Shown: positions 16,801 to 26,100, counted from the stretch's first letter. The stretch: 46,074 bases of DNA from Streptomyces cahuitamycinicus (GCF_002891435.1 NZ_POUC01000016.1:1-46074), one strand, 5' to 3'. Numbers and translations: made by a program. Notes: generated from the sequence alone by a model not told the origin.

Positions 16801-17790
16801 TCATACCGGTGTGGGTGGGTGCCGGTAGGCGTCGGCCAGGGCGGCGATCGTCTCCGCCATCTGTCCCCTCAATTCGGTGGGCGCCACGACCTCGGCTTCC
16901 GCGCCGAGCCGTAGCAGCATTCCGACGGCGTGTTCGACGGACTCGGTCGGGATGACGACCTGGACGCGGCCGTCGGGGCCCGGTGGCCCGGCGCTGTCCC
17001 GGGCGGCGCGTGCCACTGCCGGTTCCATGAGGTCGGGCAGCTGTTTCAGGATCCGTGGCGTCAGCCGTACTACGGCGTCGCCCTGGTGGCGGCGGGCGTC
17101 GAAGCCGGCCAGATAGGAATGCCAGTGCGCGGCCAGGTCAAAGCCCGGGGGCCGCTCGAAGTGGTCCTGCAGTACCTGGATGCGGAGGATCTGGGAGACA
17201 CGGTAGGTGCGGACGGGTTCGGGCCGGCCCGCGACCAGGTACCAGCGGCCCGACTTGAGCACCAATCCGTAGGGCTCCAGCGTCCGGGTCACCTCCTGGG
17301 GGGCCTTCCACCGCCGGTAGCGGACGCGGATGCGGTGCTGCCGCCACACCGCGTCGGTCACGGCGGCCAAGTGCGGAATGGGGTCGGTTTCTGCGTACCA
17401 GCCAGAGGTGTCCAGGTGGAACCGCTGCCGTATGTCGTCGGTCCGGTCGCGCAGTTCGTCGGGCAGCGCGGCCATCAGCTTGAGCTGGGCGGTGGCGAGC
17501 ACGGTGCCGAACCCGAGGTCCGCGGCCGGTCCGGGCAGTCCGGCCAGGGAGAGCGCCTGCGCCTCTTCGCGGGTCAGTCCGGTCAGCCGGGTGCGGTACC
17601 CATCGACCAGCCGGTAACCACCGTCGTGACCGGGGTCGCCGTAGAGCGGAACACCGGCTGCGGCGAGCGACTCCATGTCCCGGTACACCGTGCGGACGGA
17701 CACCTCCAGTTCGTCGGCCAACTGCTGGGCAGTCATCCGGCCGCGGGTCTGGAGCAGGAACAGGACGGACAGCAGTCGACTCGCACGCAC
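16801..17790 (-). CDS. YafY-type HTH/WYL-domain transcriptional regulator
   Basis: A 329-residue regulator. Residues 1-55 form a DeoR-like winged helix (LSVLFLLQTRGRMTAQQLAD, then VSVRTVYRDMESLAAAGVPL). The middle holds the WYL domain, with RVRYRRWKAPQEVTRTLEPY and GRWYLVAGRP. The last third is the WCX extension. GTG 17790 starts the protein exactly at the helix-turn-helix; the frame stays open 41 residues upstream, but this would overlap the operator at 17813-17829. It faces the DUF1579-like gene and probably represses it and the permease. Confidence 0.85.
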   Translation of the reverse strand: MRASRLLSVLFLLQTRGRMTAQQLADELEVSVRTVYRDMESLAAAGVPLYGDPGHDGGYRLVDGYRTRLTGLTREEAQALSLAGLPGPAADLGFGTVLATAQLKLMAALPDELRDRTDDIRQRFHLDTSGWYAETDPIPHLAAVTDAVWRQHRIRVRYRRWKAPQEVTRTLEPYGLVLKSGRWYLVAGRPEPVRTYRVSQILRIQVLQDHFERPPGFDLAAHWHSYLAGFDARRHQGDAVVRLTPRILKQLPDLMEPAVARAARDSAGPPGPDGRVQVVIPTESVEHAVGMLLRLGAEAEVVAPTELRGQMAETIAALADAYRHPPTPV

Positions 17791-17812
17791 GACGAAAGTC
17801 TGCCGCACTCCA

Positions 17813-17829
17813 CTGACAGGAGGTGTCAG
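17813..17829. promoter_or_regulatory. Operator-like palindrome between divergent genes
   Basis: CTGACAGGAGGTGTCAG has perfect 6-bp arms (CTGACA/TGTCAG) around GGAGG. It is 23 bases upstream of the WYL regulator start and 69 bases upstream of the DUF1579-like gene. It is probably the regulator's own binding site. Confidence 0.6.
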
Positions 17830-17897
17830 GGGAGCCGGATTAGCTTGCCGGCCGGGCGCATGCCCAGCGAACCGGATACTGCAAAGGACAGGCGTAT

Positions 17898-18398
17898 ATG
17901 AGCACTCCATCAACCCGCAAGCCCGGCATCGGCGACTTCGACTTTCTGGTGGGCACCTGGGATGTGACGAACCGGCGGCTCGTCGCGCCGCTGACCGGCA
18001 GCCCCGAGTGGGACGAGTTTCCGGGAATCGCAGTGTGTAGCGGCACTTTGTTTGGCGGAGCCGCCAACCTTGACGAGATCAGCTTCCCGACCAAGGACTT
18101 CAGCGGCCTGACGCTCCGCCTGTTCGACCCCGTTCGGGCGCAGTGGTCACTGAACTGGGTGAACAGCCGAACCGGGTTGCTGCAGCCGCCCGTCGTCGGT
18201 CAGTTCCACGACGACGGGCACGGCGAGTTCCACGGCGACGACACCCACGACGGCACCCCCGTCTTGTGCCGCTTCATCTGGTCGCAGATCACGTCAATAT
18301 CGGCCCACTGGGAGCAGGCGTTCTCGAGCGACGGCGGGCAGAGCTGGGAAACCAACTGGACCATGGACTTCCGGCGGACCGGGGAGACTTCCGCGTGA
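17898..18398 (+). CDS. DUF1579-like protein
   Basis: A 166-residue soluble protein. The start GIGDFDFLVGTWDVTNRRL and later SGLTLRLFDPVRAQWSLNWV fit the lipocalin-like beta-barrel family DUF1579, seen next to YafY-type WYL regulators in other actinomycetes. No catalytic motif is evident; ligand binding is a guess. Start ATG 17898 follows AAAGGACAGG. It is translationally coupled to the permease (GTGA overlap at 18395-18398). Confidence 0.72.
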   Translation: MSTPSTRKPGIGDFDFLVGTWDVTNRRLVAPLTGSPEWDEFPGIAVCSGTLFGGAANLDEISFPTKDFSGLTLRLFDPVRAQWSLNWVNSRTGLLQPPVVGQFHDDGHGEFHGDDTHDGTPVLCRFIWSQITSISAHWEQAFSSDGGQSWETNWTMDFRRTGETSA

Positions 18399-19762
18399 CC
18401 GGCGTGCCTGCCGCGCGGGAACTCTCGGCACCGCCGGTCGGGAGACTGACCGTCTGGCAGGGGGCCGGACTGTACATCGGCGCGGTCCTCGGCACCGGTG
18501 TGATCGCCCTCCCCGCACTGGCCGCCCAGGCTGCCGGGCCAGCCTCGCTGCTGGCCTGGCTCGGACTGGTCCTGCTGTCAGTGCCTCTGGCAGCCACGTT
18601 CGCCGCCCTTGGCGCCCGGTACCCGGATGGCGGCGGCGTCTCCACCTACGTCCGGCATGCCTTCGGCGCACGGGCGGCAGCGGTGATCGGCTGGTGCTTC
18701 TACTTCGCCGTACCCGCTGGCGCTCCGGCAGCGGGGATGTTCGCCGGCGCGTACGTCGCGACCGCGGTGGGCGGCGGCCAGCGCACGGTCGTGGTCACGG
18801 CGGCGGTGCTGCTGGTCTTCGTCGCGGTGGCCAACGGCTTCGGTCTGTCCGTCACCGGTCGTATGCAACTCGCGCTCGCCGTACTTCTCGTCGCGCTGTT
18901 GCTGGCCGCCGTCGTCACCGCACTGCCGCACGCCAATGTGCGGAACATGCATCCGTTCGCGCCGCACGGTTGGCCCGCGGTCGGCTCGGCCGCAGCACTG
19001 CTGGTGTGGAGCTTCGCAGGCTGGGAGGCCATCACCCACCTGGCAGCCGACTTCCGGCACCCGGCGCGGGACCTGCCCCGGGCCACCGCCCTGGCGGTCG
19101 CCGTCGTCGGCGTGCTCTACCTCGCCGTCGCCGCCGTCAGCGTGCTCGTGCTCGGCCCGGCCGCAGGCACCGCAGACGCCCCGCTGGCCGAACTGCTCGC
19201 CATCGGCATCGGCGGAACCGTCCACACACTGGCCGCGGCCGCCGCCCTGCTGCTCACTCTCGGCACCATGAACGCCTACTTCGCCGGTGCGGCGAAACTG
19301 GGCGCGGCACTCGGCCGGGACGGCGCGCTGCCCGCCTGGTTCAGCCAGGGCAGCAGCGTTGGCGAGGTGCCACGACGTAGCCTGGCAGTCGTGTCGGGGC
19401 TGTCGGGGCTCGCCCTCACCGCCACCACGGTCGCCGACGTCGGCCCGCAGCCACTCGTCCTGCTCACCACCGGTTCGTTCGTGACCGTGTACGCCCTGGG
19501 CACAGCCGCCGCCCTGCGCATCCTTCCCCGTGGCGCCCTGCCCCACCGCTCCGCACTTCTCACCCTTATCGCGGTCGCGGCACTCCTCGCCATGACGGGC
19601 TGGTACCTGCTCTGGCCGCTGACCATCACAGCGAGCGCACTGTGCTACCTGCGATGGCGCCGTGCAACAGGCTCCGCATCGACCAATCCGGCGTCACCCT
19701 CCGCCTGGCCGGACGCCTGCACCACATCGGCGTCGGACGAACCCACGCCCGAACCCACGTGA
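18395..19762 (+). CDS. APC-family amino-acid permease with abnormal C-terminus
   Basis: A 455-residue transporter. It opens with LTVWQGAGLYIGAVLGTGVI, the TM1 signature GxxIGxGI of the amino acid-polyamine-organocation family. About twelve helices follow; SFAGWEAITHLAADFRHPAR after TM6 is the usual YjeH-type conserved loop. The substrate is not readable. After the last helix (ALCYLRWRRA) the C-terminal ~35 residues (GSASTNPASPSAWPD...) come from out-of-frame transposase sequence, so the natural end appears to have been replaced. GTG 18395 is supported by GGGGAG upstream. Confidence 0.82.
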   Translation: MTGVPAARELSAPPVGRLTVWQGAGLYIGAVLGTGVIALPALAAQAAGPASLLAWLGLVLLSVPLAATFAALGARYPDGGGVSTYVRHAFGARAAAVIGWCFYFAVPAGAPAAGMFAGAYVATAVGGGQRTVVVTAAVLLVFVAVANGFGLSVTGRMQLALAVLLVALLLAAVVTALPHANVRNMHPFAPHGWPAVGSAAALLVWSFAGWEAITHLAADFRHPARDLPRATALAVAVVGVLYLAVAAVSVLVLGPAAGTADAPLAELLAIGIGGTVHTLAAAAALLLTLGTMNAYFAGAAKLGAALGRDGALPAWFSQGSSVGEVPRRSLAVVSGLSGLALTATTVADVGPQPLVLLTTGSFVTVYALGTAAALRILPRGALPHRSALLTLIAVAALLAMTGWYLLWPLTITASALCYLRWRRATGSASTNPASPSAWPDACTTSASDEPTPEPT

Positions 19763-19893
19763 TCATGCTGGTCAACGACCTGGACGTCCGGATCGTCAAC
19801 GCCGCAACCGGCGAACTACTCCGCGACCTGACCATCGACCCCAGCCGCGACTACCAACCCACCGGCCGCCCACCCGGCCCACAACGACGATGA
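19655..19893 (+). mobile_element. IS481-type transposase C-terminal fragment
   Basis: A plus-strand frame reads LRLAGRLHHIGVGRTHARTH, then VRIVNAATGELLRDLTIDP and DYQPTGRPPGP before its stop. This is the characteristic end of actinomycete IS481-like integrases (the strand-rich C-terminal domain after the DDE core). The catalytic core is missing. The fragment starts at the very end of the permease gene and overlaps its last codons in another frame. No terminal inverted repeats are visible. Confidence 0.65.
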
Positions 19894-20004
19894 CCCCGAA
19901 CCCGGTCTCCTCGGCGATGCACACCGCATGAGTGCCATCGGAGGCTTTGCTCTGCCAGGCATGCCCTGGCCCGTTCGAGGATTCACGCCGACACCAGTAC
20001 CCGC

Positions 20005-20424
20005 CTATTCCACCAGGGTCAGTTCTTCAGCTGCTTCGAGCCCCGCAGCCCGCACTGCTGCCTGACAGAAATCCTCGGGTGGGCAGTATTCGTGCTCCGT
20101 CATGTAGTGAAGCATCAAGTTCGGCGCGGCATAATACGTTCCGTCTTCGCCTTCCACACGGATTTCTGCCGAACCGAGCAGGACCTTTGTGTTACTGGTC
20201 GGCCCACCGAAGACGAAAGGTCTGTCGGCGTCACAGAACTCGCAGTGATGGATGCCGCGCATCTGGTTCTCATAGGCGGCGCAGAGGACCTTCAGAGCCT
20301 CCACCACACGCTCGTCCACGAGCCCCTTGGAGTACCCGTGCTTCGGTGATAGCCATCCCACGTTGAGCATGTCGCGAGACGACTGGTCGTAGGAGTAGGG
20401 GGACAGGTCGGGATAGTAGGTCAT
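20005..20424 (-). CDS. Putative immunity protein beside toxin remnant
   Basis: A 139-residue soluble acidic protein beginning TYYPDLSPYSYDQSSRDMLN. It contains HHCEFCDADRPF (a Cys-x2-Cys pair) and ends with EYCPPEDFCQAAV. I recall similar actinomycete proteins next to polymorphic-toxin domains, but the family name is uncertain. ATG 20424 follows a strong GAGGAGCAGGAA site and lies 11 bases after the toxin remnant on the same strand. That order, toxin end then immunity gene, supports the call. Confidence 0.6.
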   Translation of the reverse strand: MTYYPDLSPYSYDQSSRDMLNVGWLSPKHGYSKGLVDERVVEALKVLCAAYENQMRGIHHCEFCDADRPFVFGGPTSNTKVLLGSAEIRVEGEDGTYYAAPNLMLHYMTEHEYCPPEDFCQAAVRAAGLEAAEELTLVE

Positions 20425-20434
20425 TTCCTGCTCC

Positions 20435-20790
20435 TCAGCGCCGCGGGTCGCAGTGCTTCCGGCAGATCGCCAGATGGACCGGCCCCATGTTGGGTTTGAG
20501 GATCTCGCTGAGCAAGGTCCCGGCGCCACAGTGTAGTTCGGGACGGGCTTGCCAGGGCCGACGATCTTTGTGGGCTTGATCTGCTCTCCCTTCTCGATCG
20601 CGAGGCCAACCGACTGCCGAAGACCGATGCCATCTTCCACGTAGAAGCATCCCCAGGTTCCGCTGGGCATCTGCATGTCGCCGGTGCCTCGGACGTACCA
20701 ACCATGGCCGGCGATGACGGCCTGACCGTCCGGACGGCCGCCCGGGATGCGCTCCGCGGCGGGACCCACGCCCTTGCCGTGTGTGGAAAA
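20435..20790 (-). pseudogene. Stv-type polymorphic toxin/adhesin C-terminal domain, frameshifted
   Basis: One minus frame reads VIAGHGWYVRGTGDMQMPSG, TWGCFYVEDGIGLRQSVG and KPVPNYTVAPG. After about 20515 the sequence continues in a second frame as TLLSEILKPNMGPVHLAICR and stops at 20435. Joined, this resembles the putative adhesin Stv domain, which forms the C-terminus of polymorphic toxins (GHG near the start, PNYT, LLSELLKPNMGDVHWAAC at the end). A single-base indel splits it, and no delivery domain precedes it. It looks like an orphan toxin-tip cassette. Confidence 0.62.
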
Positions 20791-20811
20791 CCGTCGTGGC
20801 TGCGATGTCAC

Positions 20812-20838
20812 AGCGGGTTCAAATCCCACCGCCTCCGC
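20812..20838 (+). repeat. tRNA-Ser 3'-end fragment (integration scar)
   Basis: AGCGGGTTCAAATCCCACC followed by GCCTCCGC reproduces the T-arm and 3' acceptor strand of a serine tRNA of the GGAGGC type. The T-stem contains a mismatch, and no D-arm or anticodon arm precedes it. Such isolated 3' ends are left by integrases that use tRNA genes as attachment sites. Confidence 0.5.
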
Positions 20839-21011
20839 TGCCTTAGCAGTGAGAATAGCCCCTGACCTGGGATGTTGGTCGGGGGCCGTTCGTATGACCG
20901 GACTCCGGGAGTGACCGAGGTTCCCCGCGATTCCCCGCTTGATCGGGCTTGGAAGGGGCACGACTCTTTCTCGCGTAGGAAGTCAGGAACGGGGGATCGC
21001 ATACTGGCGTC

Positions 21012-21500
21012 ATGCTCTCGCCACAGCGGTTCCGAGACGCCCGGCACACGAAGTATGACTTCCTTGATCATGTGCTTGTGCGCTGCCCGAAGTGCGCTGG
21101 CACAGCGCATGTTGCCCCGATGGCACCTGTGGCCGGGGGCGGGGCCCTTTCGGTGTTCACGCGCCGCCGTCTGGTCTGTAGGGCTTGCGGACTGTCGCGA
21201 GATGCGGTTGGAGGGCGCCTTTGCCTTTACCGGGGCCGAGGTGAAGCTAAGGACCCGTATTTCGGTCTGCCTTTGTGGTTGCAGACAGAGATGCGACACG
21301 GCTGGTTGTGGGCCTACAACCCAGAACACCTGGAGCTGATCAGGCAGTTCGTACAGGCGCCGTTGCGTGAGCGAGCCCCGTTCGATGGGCAAGTACGAAT
21401 GACGCTTGTCGCGCGGCTACCAACCTGGATCAAGAGTGCGAAGAACAGGGAAGAGGTCCTGCGGGCCATCGACCGGATCCGGTCGTCCCTCGTCGCCTGA
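21012..21500 (+). CDS. Zinc-ribbon (TFIIB-type-like) protein
   Basis: A 162-residue protein beginning LSPQRFRDARHTKYDFLDHV. Cys25-x2-Cys28 (RCPKCAG) and Cys56-x2-Cys59 (VCRACGL) form a likely zinc ribbon. The C-terminal half is hydrophobic/aromatic (LWLQTEMRHGWLWAYNPEHL) and then helical and basic (PTWIKSAKNREEVLRAIDRI). I associate this arrangement with small actinomycete proteins annotated only as zinc-ribbon-containing. Function unknown. Confidence 0.7.
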   Translation: MLSPQRFRDARHTKYDFLDHVLVRCPKCAGTAHVAPMAPVAGGGALSVFTRRRLVCRACGLSRDAVGGRLCLYRGRGEAKDPYFGLPLWLQTEMRHGWLWAYNPEHLELIRQFVQAPLRERAPFDGQVRMTLVARLPTWIKSAKNREEVLRAIDRIRSSLVA

Positions 21501-21841
21501 CCAGCTCAACTCACCACTCACTCCCAGCTTCCATCCCGTCTGCCGTCGACCCACACACCGTGGAGCGGGCGTAATCCCCGGCGTCCAGGTGGAGCGCGCC
21601 ACTGTACGGACGACCTGGACGCCAGGGGCCGCGTCTGCTCGGCTCTGCCTGGGTCGACGGTGGACGGGATGGGAGCTCCCCGCGCACGCCACCTACGGGC
21701 TCGCAGTCGGCGACGGCGCCCCCTCCATCCCGGTGCCGGCCGATCCCCCGCCGGAGGCAATGCGTGCCGGCGGGTGCCGCCCGGCGAAGGCGCGGGTCGC
21801 TCGGGAGAGGCTGACGAGCGGTCCGAGCCAGGTGAGTCTCG
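21501..21841. other. Spacer with a hairpin between convergent genes
   Basis: CCCCGGCGTCCAGGT (21576-21590) pairs with ACCTGGACGCCAGGGG (21613-21628) apart from one bulged A. The genes on either side converge, so it may be a bidirectional terminator. The remainder (21630-21840) is GC-rich and has no convincing gene. Confidence 0.5.
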
Positions 21842-22288
21842 TCAGACCTTCTCGACTCGCACGGGGCGACCTGCGAGAAGCTGATGCAGATCGTCGGCGT
21901 CCGAGGTAAAGACGGTTGCCTGGGCTCCCTGCGCGGCTTCCCGGGCAGCCACGGCCGCCAGGACGGCGTCAATGGCGTACCTGTGCCCATGCAGGCCGGC
22001 GGTCTTCAGCATGTCCCGTGCCGTGGCGATCACCTGGTCGTCCGTGTGCACGATGCGGATCCGGGACAGCGTCCAGTTCCACAGCGCCTGCCTCGTCGTG
22101 TCGCGAGGGTTCCATGCCTCCAGGGTGGTGAGCGCCGAGCTGACGATTGGGATGTCGAGCCGTGGAGCCGCCTTGACCAGTGCGATCATCTCCTGATCGC
22201 CCTGAACCGCCTTGGAGAGGGCCTCGGAGTCGAACACGAAGACGCGCTGTCGCGGCTGGTGCAGCTTTGCTCGGGAGGCACGGCTCAC
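21842..22288 (-). CDS. PIN-domain toxin (VapC-like ribonuclease)
   Basis: A 148-residue protein whose PIN active-site acids are all visible: Asp20 (VFVFDSEAL), Glu57 (SSALTTLEAW), Asp107 (YAIDAVLAA) and Asp130 (TVFTSDADDL). It should be a Mg-dependent RNase held inactive by the upstream antitoxin. GTG 22288 overlaps the antitoxin stop (GTGA), which fixes the start and indicates coupled translation. A longer frame to 22558 is a shadow of the antitoxin. Confidence 0.83.
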   Translation of the reverse strand: MSRASRAKLHQPRQRVFVFDSEALSKAVQGDQEMIALVKAAPRLDIPIVSSALTTLEAWNPRDTTRQALWNWTLSRIRIVHTDDQVIATARDMLKTAGLHGHRYAIDAVLAAVAAREAAQGAQATVFTSDADDLHQLLAGRPVRVEKV

Positions 22289-22551
22289 GCGGCAGCACCG
22301 GGATGCGATCGCTGCTCGTCGTGCCAGTCGTCGATGGCGGCGATGCGGTCCAGCGCCGCCTGCTGCTCGTCGTCCGTCACGGCGCCGTGCTCTGCCTCCA
22401 GACGCTCGGCCAACTCGCGCAGCCGGTCCATGGCGTCCTGGTGGGCGGCGGCGGCCGCGATGTAGCCGGACACCCCTCGCGAGTCGACACGTTCCTTGAT
22501 CGATTCGACAAGGTCTTCCGGCACGGTGATGGTGATCTTCCGGGTTGCCAT
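22285..22551 (-). CDS. Antitoxin of PIN toxin (ribbon-helix-helix-like)
   Basis: An 88-residue protein beginning ATRKITITVPEDLVESIKER, a beta strand and helix like the ribbon-helix-helix antitoxins, then VSGYIAAAAAHQDAMDRLRE. The charged C-terminal half should wrap the toxin. Its ATG lies inside the palindrome at 22549-22563, consistent with autorepression by the antitoxin-toxin complex. Confidence 0.8.
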   Translation of the reverse strand: MATRKITITVPEDLVESIKERVDSRGVSGYIAAAAAHQDAMDRLRELAERLEAEHGAVTDDEQQAALDRIAAIDDWHDEQRSHPGAAA

Positions 22552-22563
22552 ACTTCAAGTATG
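22549..22563. promoter_or_regulatory. Perfect palindrome over the antitoxin start codon
   Basis: CATACTTCAAGTATG is a perfect 7-base dyad around one central base. On the coding strand its last ATG is the antitoxin start. No ribosome site can be seen upstream, so the mRNA may be leaderless, and bound antitoxin would block both promoter and start. Confidence 0.65.
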
Positions 22564-22787
22564 CCAGGCTCTGTGCCGGACGACCCGGATTTCTCTGCGA
22601 ACCGGCCCGAAAACCTCCGTCGGCACTCTCGTCCAGGCCACCGGCCCTTGCCGATCCCCGCTAGGCGATCAGAGGCATTCAGCACGCCCGGTGATCCGGT
22701 GGAGATCGGCCTTTGCTCCGCTCCTGGTGGCTTGGATGCGCGCCCATAGGTGACATGGCGACAGTCGTCCGGCATGGTGCCCGAAAC
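22564..22787. other. Spacer, nothing recognised
   Basis: No convincing gene, repeat or RNA. It presumably holds the promoter of the toxin-antitoxin operon at its left edge. Confidence 0.3.
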
Positions 22788-22793
22788 GACGAA

Positions 22794-22835
22794 GGGCTGG
22801 CTCCGGAGAGAAGCTCTCCCGGGCCGACCCTTTTT
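22794..22835 (+). terminator. Hairpin followed by T5
   Basis: GGAGAG (22805-22810) pairs with CTCTCC (22814-22819) around AAG; the stem continues outward with bulges to GGG (22794-22796)/CCC (22828-22830), and TTTTT follows at 22831-22835. It has the form of an intrinsic terminator on the plus strand, immediately before repeat copy A. Read on the minus strand it comes just after the tRNA-like 3' end. Confidence 0.6.
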
Positions 22836-22840
22836 GTACG

Positions 22841-23008
22841 TGCCCTTGGCAGGATTCGAACCGGCGACACTCGCTTTAGGGGTTTCCCTGGGCAAGGCTG
22901 TGACCTGCAGAGATGTCGGCTCTAGGATGCTGGCCTGGGAAAACACCCCTCCGTAGTTCTCATGTGTTCACGCGGTTTCCATGTCATGTGTTGTGCAAAA
23001 CCCGTTCC
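22841..23008. repeat. Direct repeat copy A with tRNA-Arg-like 3' end
   Basis: The first ~45 bases are, on the minus strand, a degenerate copy of the 3' half of tRNA-Arg(CCU), with substitutions that break the T-stem (GCCGG TTCGAAT CCTGC). The next ~120 bases share with copy B (28684-28853) GGCTGTGACCTGC, ATGTCGGC, TGGCCTGGGAAA and TGTGTTCAC at matching spacing. The two copies point the same way and bracket the three-gene CHAT/helicase operon. Confidence 0.75.
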
Positions 23009-23131
23009 GGCGGAGGGCCAGCGAGGCGGCATCGGCCCGCGGTGCAGGTGTGACACTGCCTGCCACTCGTACAGGAGCTGATACGCGTTGAACGCTTCCC
23101 GCGGCCCCCCGCTTCCGACTCCTAGTCGGGC

Positions 23132-26100
23132 TCAGGCGGGTTCGGGCTGGGGCCGGGTGGCCTGGACGGTCCAGCTGCCGGTACCCATCGAGGAGGTCCT
23201 GATCCGCCACAGCTCGTCGACGACCTCCTGCCCGGGTACCTGCGTATGGTTCTTCACCAAGTGGGCGAGAACCGACAGGAGGTGGTCCGGTTCTAGGAAC
23301 CGGGCTCGCGAGCCCTGGGTCCCCACCACCCCGTGCACGCCCGGTCGACGGTCCCGGACGACGACCCGGGTGTCCTCCTGGGCCACCTCCAGCGCCATGT
23401 CGCTGGTGAGCTCCGACACCGGCACCCGCAGCGTGATCGGCTCCGTTCCCTCGGCACTCCACTCGGAGACCACGTACGAGCCCTTCTGTCGCGGTGAGGT
23501 GGTCGCCATGCCCAGACATTCAGCGAGCCAGCACAGCTCCTGAAGGTAGGGGACGGGCCCGTCGGCTTGCTCCAATTTCTCGGAGAGGTCGTCGAAGATC
23601 CTGCCCTCACCGCCAGGGATCACCACGCCGGCCCACTCCCGGGCGAGACGTTCACGGTGCTCGCGTTCCTGTGCCACCCGGTTGTCGATGAGGCGCCGGG
23701 CGCCCTCGCGCTCGTCGGCGGTGAGTCCGTCGCGCAGCTGCTCGGTGTCCACGAGTTCGGAGAGTGGGGACGGCTGCTCGTTCTCCGGCAGGCCTGCCAG
23801 CTTCGCCAAGCGCTCCCTGTGCAGCCCTGCGACACGCATCTTCGACACCTGGGCGAGCCACGTAGGCAGCCCTGACTCCACCTGCTGTGCGATCGCCTGC
23901 ATACGGCCCGAGTGGTCGACGCCGTCCTCAGTGACGCTGATCTCCGCCGCGGCGCGGAGATACCCGGCCATCTGCTCGCAGAGCTGCTCGACGTCCGAAT
24001 AGAACAGCGACAGCGAGGGCGGCTTCATGTGTCCCTTGTCCGGCGCTTCCTCCGACCTGATGGCGCCGGAGAACCGATGTTGCATTTCGGCAAACGGAAT
24101 CCCCTTCATCCACTCGTACGCGACTAACGCGCGCAGCAAGGCGTTGATCTCGTCCAGTGACGCGGTCTCCTCGTCGCTCCACAGCAGGCTCCGCAGTTCC
24201 TCCGACGCCTCAGTGTTCTGCGTGTCCAGCAACCGGTCGGGCATCGCGACAGCCTCGGCAGCCACCCAGTCCCTGCAATCAGTCCGCTGCCCCTCCGACT
24301 CCGCGCAGTGCGCCATGGCCATGGTCTGCACGGCCCCCTTCAGGGAGGGCATATGCCGGCTGGTGCTCTGGCCGGGCAGGGCGACCCAGGCCGTCACCTG
24401 CCGGATGGACCGGGTCCGGCAGGCGTGCCAGAGCAGATCTATGGTTTCGGCACCGCCGCGCGCACGCTCGGCCAGCTTCTGCAGCTCGGGGGCGTCATCC
24501 AGCTCCAGACCGGAGCGTCCGACCGCCTGGCCGACGGGGGTCAACGTCAGGCTCTTGCCCGCTCCCGGCCGCCTGCTGAGGCTCTCTTCGTGGATCAGGC
24601 CACGGTTCCGCAGCTCCACGAGGACCTGCTCCGGCGTCGGGATCTGGGGTTGTGGCTGGGGCTCGTAGCTGATCAGCAGGTTCTCCAGGATCGTCCCGAC
24701 CCGCTCCAGCCATTTTGTGCGGGGCAGCATCCGGTTGTCCTGGCACAGCACCTGGAGCACGAGTCCGCTGATCGCCACCTGGTCGCGGTACTGCGAACGG
24801 ACCTTGAGTGAACGGGACCTGCTCTTCACGAACCGCTTGAAGACCCCCTCCACGCTGGAGAGTTCGTCGATGTCGGCGGCTGTCAGTCCGTCTACCAGTT
24901 GCAGTTCCCGGTCGGAGGGTACGAGGATGTAGAACTCCCCGTGGCCCGCTTCCGTCTTGCCACGGCGTCCCGCTCGACCACCCTTGTTGTCGAGGTCGGC
25001 AGGCAGCAGGATCTGCCGGATCCGGTCCGAACCGGCGCCGCTGAGGCCCGAGATACTCGTCGCGATGACCGTGTCGGCGGGCAGGTTGAGGCCGACGGCG
25101 AGGGTGTCCGTGGCCACGAGAACCCGCAACAGTCCGTCATCGGCGCGGAACTCGTCCTCCAGCATGCGGCGCATCGAAGGGGCGAGCGCGGCTGAGTGCG
25201 CTGCCACGCCGCTGCGCAAGCCCCGGATGACCAGCTCATGGCCCGGGATATCTGATTTGCGTAGCCGGGAGTAGAGGGAGTCGGCCTGGTCACGGGCCGC
25301 GGAGGACTCGTTGTTGTACCGGCCGTGCGTCCACGGCGAGCCGCCCGGCGGCTGACGCATCGCCTGGTCCAGGAGCTTGCGGATGCCCTCGGCCAACTGG
25401 TCCGCGTTCGTCCTGGTGGGGACGAAGACGATGATCCGGCGCTTGTTGTTCTGCTGGATGATGCTGAGCACCAGGGTTGCGGCGAGTTCCGCCGTGGACA
25501 GCCCCTGCAGTCCGTTGAATCCCTTGGAGAGTGCCTGCGCGTATTTCGTGCGCAGTTCAGGCAGCGAGTGGTCCTGCTGGAACTCATGATCCGGTTGCAC
25601 CCTGCCGGGCATGCTGAGGAGGTGGGCATTGGGCTGGACCAGCCAGTTCCGTCGGCCGACGACATAGGTGTCGAGGGGGACCGGACGTTCGTTGCTGCTG
25701 GGCGTGAACGTCGTGCGGCCGGTACCCAGCCACCTTTCCAGCGTCTCTCCCGCCTCCGGGGTGAGCGCGGCGGACAGGCCCAGCAGGGCGGGTTGGTCCC
25801 CACCGATCCGCAGCTTGATCAGGGTCAGGAGCGCCTCCAGCTTGGCCGCCCGGTCACTGGTCTCGGCCAGCATCTGCAGTTCGTCGACGACTACCAGCTC
25901 GGTCTTGTCCAGCGGACTCAACCCGTTGACCAGGTAAACGCCGAGTTTCTCGTAGATGGCGACGGCGACGCTGTACCGGCCGCCTCCGACGGGGCGGTCA
26001 CTCTCGGGATAGTCCCGGGAAACGCCGTACACGTTGAGCTTTTCCAGCGGTTTACGACTGTTTCGCCAGCTCTGCCACTCGGCTTCCTCCTGGGCCACCA

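Noticed and set aside
20812..20838. Complete tRNA-Ser gene
   Set aside because: Only the T-arm and acceptor 3' strand are present; no anticodon or D-arm precedes them, and the T-stem has a mismatch.
22377..22946. 189-residue minus frame spanning repeat A and the antitoxin gene
   Set aside because: Runs through the terminator and the tRNA-like repeat in an unrelated frame; composition is that of a shadow.
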